Below are positions 27,479-35,420 of a DNA stretch of 64,000 bases, piece after piece. The stretch comes from Georgenia sp. EYE_87 (GTDB taxonomy: Bacteria > Actinomycetota > Actinomycetes > Actinomycetales > Actinomycetaceae). Both the position numbers and the translations under genes were made by a program. Every line of letters starts with the position of its first letter. The stretch's first letter is position 1. The stretch covers positions 124,001 through 188,000 of the forward strand of contig NZ_JAHXNL010000005.1 of NCBI RefSeq assembly GCF_023148685.1, given 5' to 3'. The notes under the pieces were generated by a model that did no database searches, had not been told where the DNA came from, and was given only the letters and a program-made list of their open reading frames with translations.

Positions 27479-27951
27479 CCGCCGTCGTCGGCACGGCCGA
27501 CCTGTACGACGAGTTCGAGGAGCGACTGCAGTCCTGCGACCTCCAGCTGCGCCAGTACGGCGGGCGTCGGGTGTTCGCCGGGCCCATCGCCACGGTCCGC
27601 TGCCACGAGGACAACGCGCTGGTGAAAGCGGTGCTCGGGAGCCCGGGCGAGGGTCGGGTGCTCGTGGTCGACGGCGGCGGGTCGCTGCACACGGCGCTGA
27701 TGGGCGACCTCATCGCCGGCTCGGCCGTGGCCAACGGCTGGGCGGGCGTGGTGATCCACGGGGCGGTGCGCGACGTCGGCGCCCTCGCGGAGCTCGACCT
27801 GGGCGTCAAGGCGCTGGGGTCGAACCCGCGCAAGAGCGCGAAGACCGGGGCCGGGGAGCGCGACGTCGTCGTCTCGTTCGGCGGCGCGACGTTCACCCCG
27901 CGCGCGCGGCTGGTCAGCGACGACGACGGGGTCGTCGTGCTGCCGGACTGA
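27475..27951 (+). CDS. rraA: RraA-family protein (HMG aldolase/oxaloacetate decarboxylase-like)
   Basis: A 158-residue protein close in length and sequence pattern to E. coli Rra[35 protein letters not shown] and [14 protein letters not shown]. RraA proteins trimerise. Some regulate RNase E, and many relatives are metal-dependent HMG/CHA aldolases with oxaloacetate decarboxylase activity, using an R-D pair in the G-x-V-R-D segment seen here. As last gene of a tricarboxylate transport operon, oxaloacetate or a related acid is a reasonable substrate. It overlaps uspA by four bases. Confidence 0.85.
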   Translation: MTAVVGTADLYDEFEERLQSCDLQLRQYGGRRVFAGPIATVRCHEDNALVKAVLGSPGEGRVLVVDGGGSLHTALMGDLIAGSAVANGWAGVVIHGAVRDVGALAELDLGVKALGSNPRKSAKTGAGERDVVVSFGGATFTPRARLVSDDDGVVVLPD

Positions 27952-28283
27952 GGCGCGGTGTGCGTCGCTCGCCTGCCGCCGGCAGCGGCGCCGGGCTTCC
28001 TCACCTGACACGGGGTAGGGCGCGCGGGAGCGCGCTCTCTGCCGGGCCGAGGTGACCTTTCTCGGCGATGTCACCCCCGCGGGAGCGGTGCGAGCCCTGC
28101 TCGACCGCTCCCGGTCCGCCGTCGTTGCCGAGGCCGTGACGGCGGCCGTCTGGGCCGGAGTGCAGCCCGTCGGCCCGTTACGCGGTCCTGGGGCGCGGCG
28201 GCACCGTAGGCTTCGATCGGCCGCGCGAACATCACGCGTCAAAAACCCCCAGGGGTACAGCCCCTCCCCATATCTTGGGACCC
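27952..28283. other. Gene-free stretch after the tct operon, with a hairpin repeat
   Basis: These 332 bases carry no gene I can support. They hold the hairpin repeat at 28047-28113 and a short inverted repeat (AGGGG-TACAG-CCCCT) at 28251-28265, just before the Cas2-like gene. The latter could be part of its promoter. Confidence 0.45.
28047..28113 (+). repeat. Hairpin repeat, copy A
   Basis: It starts GAGGTGACCTTTCTCGGCG and then GCGGGAGCGGTGCGAG, whose hairpin partner CTCGACCGCTCCCG follows after a short loop with one bulged base. The same order (GGTGACCTTTnCGG, then GCGGGAGyGGTGCGAGC) recurs at 35273-35347. Both copies lie about 100 bases past a plus-strand transporter operon. Confidence 0.55.
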
Positions 28284-28559
28284 ATGGCTGCATTTCTCGT
28301 CGCATACGACCTGCGTAGGCCGGGTTGTCAGTACGACGACTTCCTGGCCCGGCTCGAGGACTTTCAGTCCACGTGCCACGGCCTCGACGCCGGTTGCTTC
28401 GTCGCGACCGACGGCACGGCGGACGAGGTGCGCAACGCCCTGACGCCCCACCTCCACCCGGGCGACGGCCTCATCGTCACGGCGATCACACCCGACGACG
28501 CGTCCTGGACCGGCCTGCAGCCCGAGGTCCGGCGCTGGATCCACACGCACCTGAGCTGA
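28284..28559 (+). CDS. Orphan Cas2-like (SinR-family) small protein
   Basis: A 91-residue protein starting MAAFLVAYDLRRPGCQYDDF. The ferredoxin-like beta strand ending Y-D-L, the C-H-x-L-D-x-G-x-F segment, and the late strand LIVTAITPDDASWTG match small Cas2-fold proteins annotated as SinR-like. True Cas2 has a metal-binding Asp after the first strand, and an Asp is present here. No cas1, other cas gene or repeat array is nearby, so a role in CRISPR adaptation is unlikely. The ATG at 28284 follows TGGGA at short spacing. The gene stands alone between the tct operon and the GH3 enzyme. Confidence 0.68.
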   Translation: MAAFLVAYDLRRPGCQYDDFLARLEDFQSTCHGLDAGCFVATDGTADEVRNALTPHLHPGDGLIVTAITPDDASWTGLQPEVRRWIHTHLS

Positions 28560-28712
28560 GCCCTCGGCCGCCCGATCAGCGGCCCGGAACGCCCTGTCGC
28601 GACGCGCGGTCGCGGTAGTCCGCCGCAGCGGCACGCTCCGCCGCGCCCCCGTCCCGCCGGGGCCTGCCCACACTCCTCAGCGGAGGTCCCCCCGACGGCG
28701 AAATGCAAGAGA

Positions 28713-28728
28713 TGGCAACTCGTTGCCA
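28713..28728. promoter_or_regulatory. Palindrome upstream of GH3 gene
   Basis: TGGCAACTCGTTGCCA is a perfect 6-4-6 inverted repeat 88 bases before the GH3 start, in a gene-free region. Together with the palindrome at 28758 it suggests a regulator-binding region. Confidence 0.4.
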
Positions 28729-28757
28729 CCGCGCTTTCCGGACGCCATGGTCCAAGG

Positions 28758-28767
28758 CAACCGGTTG
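28758..28767. promoter_or_regulatory. LacI-type operator-like palindrome
   Basis: CAACCGGTTG with flanking G and A (GCAACCGGTTGA) has the central CG dyad typical of LacI-family sugar operators, and lies about 50 bases before the GH3 start. No LacI gene is adjacent. Confidence 0.42.
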
Positions 28768-28815
28768 AGCACAGACGCTCCGCCGGCTCGTCGATGTTTC
28801 AAGGGGGAACCATCC

Positions 28816-30915
28816 ATGGGAAAGCACCGCACACGGGCCAACGGACGGGCAGCAGCAGCTGCCGCCGTCGCCCTCCCGCTCTCGCTCGCACTCGCGGGCG
28901 GGGCGCTCGCCGCGACACCGGACCACTCCAGTGCCGGCGGCAACCCACCCGCCCACTCCAACGCCGGCGGGAAGAACGCTCCGGAGGTCGAGGCCCGCGT
29001 CAAGCCCGTCATCAAGAAGGGCCAGCGCGAGTTCCGCGATCTCAACGCCAACGGCCAGGTCGACACCTACGAGGACTGGGGGAAGTCGCCGTCGCAGCGC
29101 GCCGCGGACCTCGTGTCCCGGATGACGCTCGAGGAGAAGGCCGGCCTCATACACATCACCTCCGAGCGGCGCGGCGCACCGGCCGGCACGGTGGTGGACG
29201 ACCCGTACGCCCCCACGGTGGGCTACGTCGAGGACCGGAACATCCGGTACCTCGTCATCCGCGACAACCCGACCGCCGCCCAGCTCGCCGACCGGGCCAA
29301 CGACTACCAGGAGCTCGCCGAGGCCTCCCGGCTCGGCATCCCGGTCGTCTTCACCTCCAATCCACGCAACCACGTCAACCCCGACCAGCAGTTCGGGATC
29401 AGCGAGGCGACCGGCCAGTTCTCGCTCTGGCCCGGCAGCCTCGGCCTGGCCGCCAGCCACGACCCCGGCGTCGTGCGCGGGTTCGCGGAGATCGCCCGCG
29501 AGGAGTGGCGCGCCGCCGGCATCCACAAGATCTACGGCTACCAGATCGAGACGGCCACCGAGCCGCGCTGGAACCGGGTCTCCGGCACCTTCGGCGAGAG
29601 CCCCGAGCTCAACGCGGACATCGCCCGCGAGCTCGTCCTCGGCTTCCAGGGCGAGGAGCTGGACAGCGAGTCCGTGGCCCAGACCATCAAGCACTTCCCC
29701 GGCGACGGCGCCGTGCTGCGTGGCCTCGACCCGCACAACGCGCAGGGCCAGTGGGCGATCTACCCCACCGAGGGCAGCCTGTACGACTACCAGCTGCCCC
29801 CGTTCCAGGCCGCGATCGACGCCGGTGCCAGCTCGGTGATGTCGTACTACAACGTCCCCAGCAACGAGCTCAGTGCCGACCAGCTGCCCAAGCACCTCTG
29901 GTACTCCGAGGACCAGCAGTTCGAGGAGGTCGCCGGCGCGTACAACAAGGCCATCATCGACGGCCTGCTCAAGGGCGAGATGGGCTTCACCGGCTACGTC
30001 AACAGCGACAGCGGCATCCTCACCACCACCGCCTGGGGCGAAGCCATCCAGGCCATGACGCTCGAGGAGCGTTACGCCAAGGCCGTGGACGCGGGCATCG
30101 CCCTGTTCTCCGACTACAACGACCCGACCGGCCTGATCAACGCCGTGAACCAGGGGCTGCTCCCCGAGTCCGACCTGGACCCGCACGTCCAGTCCCTCCT
30201 CGAGGAGATCTTCACCCTCGGCCTGTTCGAGAACCCGTACGTCGACCCCGCGAACGCCCAGGAGATCGCCGACTCGGCGGAGTCCCAGGCCGTGGCCGAC
30301 GAGGCGCACCGCAGGTCGGTGACGCTCCTGCGCAACGACGCCGGCCAGCTGCCGCTGACCGACGAGGCGCTGGCGGAGACGCGTCTGTACGTCGAGGTCT
30401 TCACCAGGACCAACGCGGCGAACCAGACGGCGGCGCTGAAGAACGTCATCCGTGCGGCCGACCCCTCGGTCCAGATCGTCGACACCCCCGAGGAGGCGAC
30501 CGACGCGCTCGTGCTCGTCCGGCCGAACAGCTACGAGCTGCCCGACGGCTCGGCGAAGTCCGTCGAGCTCGACGCCAACACCGGCGTGAACGTGGCACGA
30601 ATCCAGGAGATCGAGGCCACGGTCCCGACCATCCTGGCCGTCAACGCCGTGCTGCCCTGGGTCATCGAGGACATCGAGCCCGGTGCGGCGTCCGTCGTCG
30701 CCACCTTCGACGTCAAGACGGAGGCGATCTGGGAAGCCGTCCGCGGGGAGTTCAACCCCACGGGCAAGCTGCCGGTCACGCTGCCGGCCGACCAGGCCGC
30801 GGTCGAGGCGAACGCGTCCGACGTCCCCGGCTACGCCGAGGCGTTCGACTACGCGTACACCAACGCCGCGGGTGACACCTACGAGTTCGGCTTCGGCCTG
30901 AGCTACGAGGAGTAG
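28816..30915 (+). CDS. Secreted glycoside hydrolase family 3 enzyme
   Basis: A 699-residue exported hydrolase, predicted beta-glucosidase-like. A signal peptide ends near GGALAA. Residues 75-86 (D-L-N-A-N-G-Q-V-D-T-Y-E) form a consensus EF-hand calcium loop. The GH3 TIM-barrel follows, with KHFPGDG and the nucleophile region GYVNSDSGIL (Asp398), then the alpha/beta sandwich domain with SVTLLRND and KLPVTLPAD. The fibronectin-like third domain of many GH3 proteins is absent. The ATG at 28816 has GGGGGA upstream. Two palindromes upstream suggest sugar-responsive control. Substrate cannot be deduced. Confidence 0.88.
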   Translation: MGKHRTRANGRAAAAAAVALPLSLALAGGALAATPDHSSAGGNPPAHSNAGGKNAPEVEARVKPVIKKGQREFRDLNANGQVDTYEDWGKSPSQRAADLVSRMTLEEKAGLIHITSERRGAPAGTVVDDPYAPTVGYVEDRNIRYLVIRDNPTAAQLADRANDYQELAEASRLGIPVVFTSNPRNHVNPDQQFGISEATGQFSLWPGSLGLAASHDPGVVRGFAEIAREEWRAAGIHKIYGYQIETATEPRWNRVSGTFGESPELNADIARELVLGFQGEELDSESVAQTIKHFPGDGAVLRGLDPHNAQGQWAIYPTEGSLYDYQLPPFQAAIDAGASSVMSYYNVPSNELSADQLPKHLWYSEDQQFEEVAGAYNKAIIDGLLKGEMGFTGYVNSDSGILTTTAWGEAIQAMTLEERYAKAVDAGIALFSDYNDPTGLINAVNQGLLPESDLDPHVQSLLEEIFTLGLFENPYVDPANAQEIADSAESQAVADEAHRRSVTLLRNDAGQLPLTDEALAETRLYVEVFTRTNAANQTAALKNVIRAADPSVQIVDTPEEATDALVLVRPNSYELPDGSAKSVELDANTGVNVARIQEIEATVPTILAVNAVLPWVIEDIEPGAASVVATFDVKTEAIWEAVRGEFNPTGKLPVTLPADQAAVEANASDVPGYAEAFDYAYTNAAGDTYEFGFGLSYEE

Positions 30916-30948
30916 CCGGAGCGTCCGCCCGACGTTCCACCGGTGAAC

Positions 30949-30986
30949 GAGAGGTCGCCGTGCTCGTACGAGCGCGGCGACCTCTC
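30949..30986 (+). terminator. Intrinsic terminator after GH3 gene
   Basis: GAGAGGTCGCCG at 30949-30960 pairs perfectly with CGGCGACCTCTC at 30975-30986. The 14-base loop contains its own small palindrome. It starts 34 bases after the GH3 stop. Confidence 0.82.
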
Positions 30987-31150
30987 TCTGTGCTCGCACG
31001 GCGCAGTTCGAGCCAGGGGCGTGCGACGCCTGCTAACTTGATCCGACCTGTAGCTCAGTCGAATCGCGTCACCAGCCGACACCGCCGTCGCACCCCGGAC
31101 GCCGCGCCCCGACCGGCGCGCACCTTCCGCACCCACCGGAGATTCGAGCC

Positions 31151-32674
31151 ATGGACCACCCAGAGACCGCAGGCACCGCCCGCGAGGACCGCCCCGCCCA
31201 CCAGCTCCTGCACGACTACGCGTACACGATCCGGACCAAGGAGGGCGAGCTCTACAACGACGACCTCGCCCCGGTCGCCGCCGGCCAGCGCAAGTGGGGC
31301 TGGTTCGAGATCTTCAACGTCTGGACCAACGACGTGCAGTCGCTCGCCGGCTACACCCTCGCGGCCAGCCTGTTCATCACCGCCGGCATCAGCGGCTGGT
31401 GGGTGTTCGCCGCGATCATCCTCGCCGGCTTCTTCATCATGGTGCTGGTCAACCTCTCCGGCCGGCCGAGCGTCCACTACGGCGTCCCGTACGCCGTCAT
31501 CGCCCGCACCAGCATGGGGGTGTTCGGGGCACGGTTCCCCGCGCTGCTGCGCGGCATCGTCGGCATGTTCTGGTACGGCGCCCAGACCTACTTCGCCTCG
31601 ACCGCCGTCGCCCTGGCGATCAACGCGGTCCTAACCGACCCGCCCACCGCCACCTTCCTCGGGATGAACGCCGTCGGCTGGGTCTCCTACGTGATCGTCA
31701 CCATCTTCCAGGTGGCCCTGTTCATGCGCGGCATGGACTGGATCGCCCGGTTCCTCAACTTCGCCGGGCCGGCCGTCTACGTGGTGATGACCCTGCTGCT
31801 CATCGCCATCTGGACCCAGGCCGGCGGCGAGCTTGTCGGGGCGGTCGGCACCCTCTTCCAGGGCGAGAAGACCGGCGGGGCGGCGGTCCTCGCGTTCTTC
31901 GGGGTCGCCGGCACGATGATCGCCTACTTCGCCGCCGTCGTCGTCAACTTCGGCGACTTCGCCCGCTTCACCCGGTCCACGCGGCAGATGCGCCGCGGCA
32001 ACCTGCTCGGCCTGCCCGTCAGCCTGACGCTGTTCACCTTCCTGTCGCTGTTCATCACGGCGGGGGCGTACATCGTCTTCCAGGGCGGGGAGGGCGACCC
32101 GCTGGTCAACCCCGCGGACATCGTCGGGCAGGTGGGCAACACCTGGCTGACCATCATCGCGGCGATCACGTTCTTCCTCGCCACCGTCGGCATCAACCTC
32201 GTCGCCAACTTCATCCCGCCCGCCTACGACCTCGCGAACCTGCTGCCCTCGCGGATCTCCTTCCGCACCGGCGGGCTCATCACCGCGGCGATCGGCTTCG
32301 TCATCGGCGCCCTGTGGGTCGCGGCCATCGGCGAGATGGGCCTCCCCAAGTTCGTCGACACGCTCGGCGCCATCCTCGCGCCGCTGTACGGCATCCTCGT
32401 GTGCGACTACTACCTCCTGCGCCGGCGGCGCCTCGACCTGCAGCACATGTACTCGACCTCACCGGGAGGCATCTACTACTTCAGCAACGGGTGGAACACC
32501 CGGGCGCTGGCCGCCGGCGGGCTCGCCGCGATCTTCTCGATCGCCGCGGTGTGGGTGCCCGCCCTCGCCCAGCTCGGGGGTTTCGCGTGGGTGATCGGTG
32601 CCATCCTCGGCGCCCTGTTCCACTGGATCGCGATGCGCAACCACGTGATCGTCTCGACCGGCGAGGAGCACTGA
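31151..32674 (+). CDS. NCS1-family nucleobase/allantoin permease
   Basis: A 507-residue transporter with about 12 membrane segments. NCS1 signatures are plain: NDDLAPVAAGQRKWGWFEIF, then NVWTNDVQSLAGYTLAASLF in helix 1, and later AGTMIAYFAAVVVNFGDFAR. Family members import uracil, cytosine, hydantoin, allantoin or thiamine precursors with sodium or protons. The length and strong N-terminal motif resemble the uracil/allantoin branch. The gene appears monocistronic, between a terminator and the BCCT gene. With the NCS2 permease at 7 kb it gives the cell two nucleobase uptake routes. Confidence 0.88.
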   Translation: MDHPETAGTAREDRPAHQLLHDYAYTIRTKEGELYNDDLAPVAAGQRKWGWFEIFNVWTNDVQSLAGYTLAASLFITAGISGWWVFAAIILAGFFIMVLVNLSGRPSVHYGVPYAVIARTSMGVFGARFPALLRGIVGMFWYGAQTYFASTAVALAINAVLTDPPTATFLGMNAVGWVSYVIVTIFQVALFMRGMDWIARFLNFAGPAVYVVMTLLLIAIWTQAGGELVGAVGTLFQGEKTGGAAVLAFFGVAGTMIAYFAAVVVNFGDFARFTRSTRQMRRGNLLGLPVSLTLFTFLSLFITAGAYIVFQGGEGDPLVNPADIVGQVGNTWLTIIAAITFFLATVGINLVANFIPPAYDLANLLPSRISFRTGGLITAAIGFVIGALWVAAIGEMGLPKFVDTLGAILAPLYGILVCDYYLLRRRRLDLQHMYSTSPGGIYYFSNGWNTRALAAGGLAAIFSIAAVWVPALAQLGGFAWVIGAILGALFHWIAMRNHVIVSTGEEH

Positions 32675-32949
32675 GCTTCGTCACATCCGAGGCGGGTGTG
32701 GCGCCTTCCTGGGCGCGGGAAGGCGCCGCAGAACCGGCGAACGGGACGAGTGCGCCCGCTTGAGACATACCCGACAAAGCCTTGACCAACGGTTCCCCAA
32801 ACGTATGGTGGAAGGGAGCTAGTGTTCCCACGGCGGTTGCACGGCCAGGTGACGGCACCGCCGAACTTCTTCTCTCCGCCTCGGATCTGAGACGGCTGCG
32901 GCGCGCGCCCGGCCGCCCGCGGATCAGGTCCTGAGGCGAAGGAGAACGA

Positions 32950-35181
32950 GTGGCGCGCGACCATGAAGTGAGACCGGACGAGACGTCCGAGTCGACGATC
33001 GACCGCGGTCGGTTCGGCGTGACGGAGCGACGGAGGCCCCGGACCGACGACGAGTACCGGGCGCCCATCTCCAGCGCCGAGCTCAGCAAGGGCCCCACCG
33101 AGCTCGCGGAGGACCGCGGGGCGCGGGTCAACTGGCGGGTCTTCGTCATCTCCGCCGCCGTGATCGTCGCCTTCTCGCTGTGGGCGATGCTCGCCCCCAC
33201 CAGCGCCGCGGACGTCATGCGCGAGCTCGTCCTGGACATCGCGACCAACCTCGGCTGGTTCTACGTGGTCACCGTCGTGCTGGTGATCCTCTTCGTGCTG
33301 TGGGTGGCGTTCTCCAAGGAGGGGACGGTGCGCCTCGGCCCCGACCACTCCCGCCCCCAGTACAAGCTGTTCACCTGGGTCGCCATGCTGTTCGGCGCCG
33401 GCGTGGGCATCGACATGCTCTTCTACTCCGTGACCGGCCCGATCGCGCAGTACATGATGCCGCCGACCGGGGACCCGCAGTCGGCCCAGGCCGCCCAGGA
33501 CGCGGTCGTCTGGACGATGTTCCACTACGGCATCTCCGGCTGGGCGATGTACTCCCTGCTGGGCATGGCGATGGGCTACTTCGCCTACCGGTGGGGCATG
33601 CCGCTGTCGATCCGCGCGGCGCTGTACCCGCTGCTCGGCAAGCGCGTGCGCGGCGCCGCCGGCGACGCCATCGACGTCTTCGCGCTGATCGGCACCGTCT
33701 TCGGCGTCGCGACCTCCATGGGCATCGGCGTGGTCCTGCTCAACGTCGGCTTCTCCTACCTGTTCGGCCTGCCGCAGGGGCTGGGCCTGCAGATCGCCCT
33801 GGTGCTGGTCGCCGTCGTCATGACGGTGGCCGGCTGCCTCTCCGGCGTCGACCGGGGCATCCGCCTGGTCTCGGAGCTGAACATCTGGATCGCGGCCGCG
33901 ATGATGCTCTACATCCTGGTCACCGGCCAGACCGCGTTCCTGCTCAACGCCCTGGTCACGAACATCGGCCGGTTCGTCGGCACGTTGCCCGAGCGCACCC
34001 TGGAGACGTTCGCCTACGAGTCCGGGGGCGCGGACTGGATGGGCGGCTGGACGCTGTTCTTCTGGGCGTTCTGGCTGGCCTGGGGCCCGTTCGTCGGCCT
34101 GTTCCTGGCCCGCATCTCCCGCGGCCGCACGCTGCGCGAGTTCGTCATCGCCGCCATCACCGCCCCGGTGCTGTGCGACTTCGTCATCGTCTCCATCTTC
34201 GGCAACTCGGCGCTGTCGGTCGTCATGGACGGCAACCTCGAGTTCGCCCAGCTCGCCATCGACCAGCCCGAGCAGGGCTGGTACGCGCTGCTCGAGATGT
34301 TCCCCGGCGCGGCGTTCCTCATCGGCCTGGCCACGCTGTCCGGCATGCTCTTCTACCTCACCAGCGCCAACTCGGGCGCGATGGTGATGGCGAACTTCTC
34401 CTCCACGATCCCCGACCCCGCCGAGGACGGCGCGAAGTGGCTGCGCATCTTCTGGGCGCTGGTCACCGCGCTGCTCACGATCGCCATGCTGGTCGCCGGC
34501 GGCGTGACCACCATGGAGTACGCCACGCTGATCTTCGCGTTCCCGGTGACGATCATCGCGTACCTGGTCATGGCCTCGTTCTGGAAGGTGCTCCGCATGG
34601 AGCGGGCCGAGCGCGAGGGCCAGATCATCCGCCGCCGCTCGGCCGCCGCCCACGGCGGGCAGGTGCCGGAGAAGACGTGGAAGCAGCGCCTCGCACAGCT
34701 GCGGTCCTACCCGTCGAAGAAGGCCGTCACCCAGTTCATGGACCGGACCGTGCGGCCGGCGCTGACCGCCGTCGCCGCGGAGTTCGGCGAGCTGGGCTAC
34801 GAGGCGACGCTGTCCACCACCCCGAACGCCGAGACCGGCGTCGACGAGCACACGCTGGTCGTGAACATGCTCGACCACCGCGACTTCCACTACCAGGTGG
34901 CCGCGGTCGAGGCCCCGGTGCCCCGCATCGGCGGGCGGCCCATGTCCAAGGGCGACGACCTGTACTACAAGGTGGAGGTCTTCACCCAGACCGGCACCGA
35001 GGGCTACGACCTGATGGGGCTGACCCAGCAGCAGGTCATCAACGACGTCCTGGACCGGTACGAGGCGCACCTGTCGTTCCTGCGCTACTCCACCGAGCAC
35101 GACTACGCCTCGGTCCTGACTCCCGCGGCCCCGGCCGCCGTGCCGACGGTCGCGGACGACGTGGTGCGCGTCGCGGACTGA
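32950..35181 (+). CDS. BCCT transporter, BetT-like (choline/betaine uptake)
   Basis: A 743-residue transporter. A charged cytoplasmic N-terminus of about 60 residues precedes 12 transmembrane helices, and a C-terminal cytoplasmic domain of about 190 residues follows. Signatures include FGAGVGIDMLFYSVTGPIAQ, resembling the proton-coupled BetT branch more than Na+-dependent BetP. The BCCT box WAFWLAWGPFVGLFLARISR is also present. The C-terminal domain is of the osmosensory BetT type (YEAHLSFLRYSTEHDYASVL). The GTG start has AGGAG five bases upstream. Choline or glycine betaine import in osmoprotection is the likely role. Confidence 0.9.
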   Translation: MARDHEVRPDETSESTIDRGRFGVTERRRPRTDDEYRAPISSAELSKGPTELAEDRGARVNWRVFVISAAVIVAFSLWAMLAPTSAADVMRELVLDIATNLGWFYVVTVVLVILFVLWVAFSKEGTVRLGPDHSRPQYKLFTWVAMLFGAGVGIDMLFYSVTGPIAQYMMPPTGDPQSAQAAQDAVVWTMFHYGISGWAMYSLLGMAMGYFAYRWGMPLSIRAALYPLLGKRVRGAAGDAIDVFALIGTVFGVATSMGIGVVLLNVGFSYLFGLPQGLGLQIALVLVAVVMTVAGCLSGVDRGIRLVSELNIWIAAAMMLYILVTGQTAFLLNALVTNIGRFVGTLPERTLETFAYESGGADWMGGWTLFFWAFWLAWGPFVGLFLARISRGRTLREFVIAAITAPVLCDFVIVSIFGNSALSVVMDGNLEFAQLAIDQPEQGWYALLEMFPGAAFLIGLATLSGMLFYLTSANSGAMVMANFSSTIPDPAEDGAKWLRIFWALVTALLTIAMLVAGGVTTMEYATLIFAFPVTIIAYLVMASFWKVLRMERAEREGQIIRRRSAAAHGGQVPEKTWKQRLAQLRSYPSKKAVTQFMDRTVRPALTAVAAEFGELGYEATLSTTPNAETGVDEHTLVVNMLDHRDFHYQVAAVEAPVPRIGGRPMSKGDDLYYKVEVFTQTGTEGYDLMGLTQQQVINDVLDRYEAHLSFLRYSTEHDYASVLTPAAPAAVPTVADDVVRVAD

Positions 35182-35300
35182 CGCCATTTTCGACGTCGGG
35201 GCGGCTCCGGTCTCGGGGCGGCTCCGCGTCGGGGCGGCTCGAGCATGGGCCGGCTCGGCGTCGGACGGCCCGACGAAGGTGACCTTTTCGGGCGGGGCCA

Positions 35301-35347
35301 GCCAGGCGGGAGTGGTGCGAGCGTGCCTCGCACCACTCCCGCCTGGC
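35301..35347. repeat. Perfect 21-bp inverted repeat (hairpin repeat, copy B)
   Basis: Arms 35301-35321 and 35327-35347 are exact reverse complements around a five-base loop (CGTGC). The left flank GGTGACCTTTTCGG matches copy A at 28 kb. It lies between the BCCT stop and the convergent beta-helix gene stop, so it can act as a bidirectional terminator. Confidence 0.85.
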
Positions 35348-35420
35348 ACGAGGGCACAGGGGCGGGACCCGTCGATCCCGCCCCTCCGCCGTCGGCCGTG
35401 TTTCCTCCTGCGTGCAGAAC

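Noticed and set aside
28284-28559. Evidence of a CRISPR-Cas locus from the Cas2-like gene
   Set aside because: No cas1, effector genes or repeats were found within the window.
31045-31070. tRNA D-arm-like sequence (CTGTAGCTCAGTCG)
   Set aside because: No anticodon arm, T-arm or acceptor partner is present downstream.
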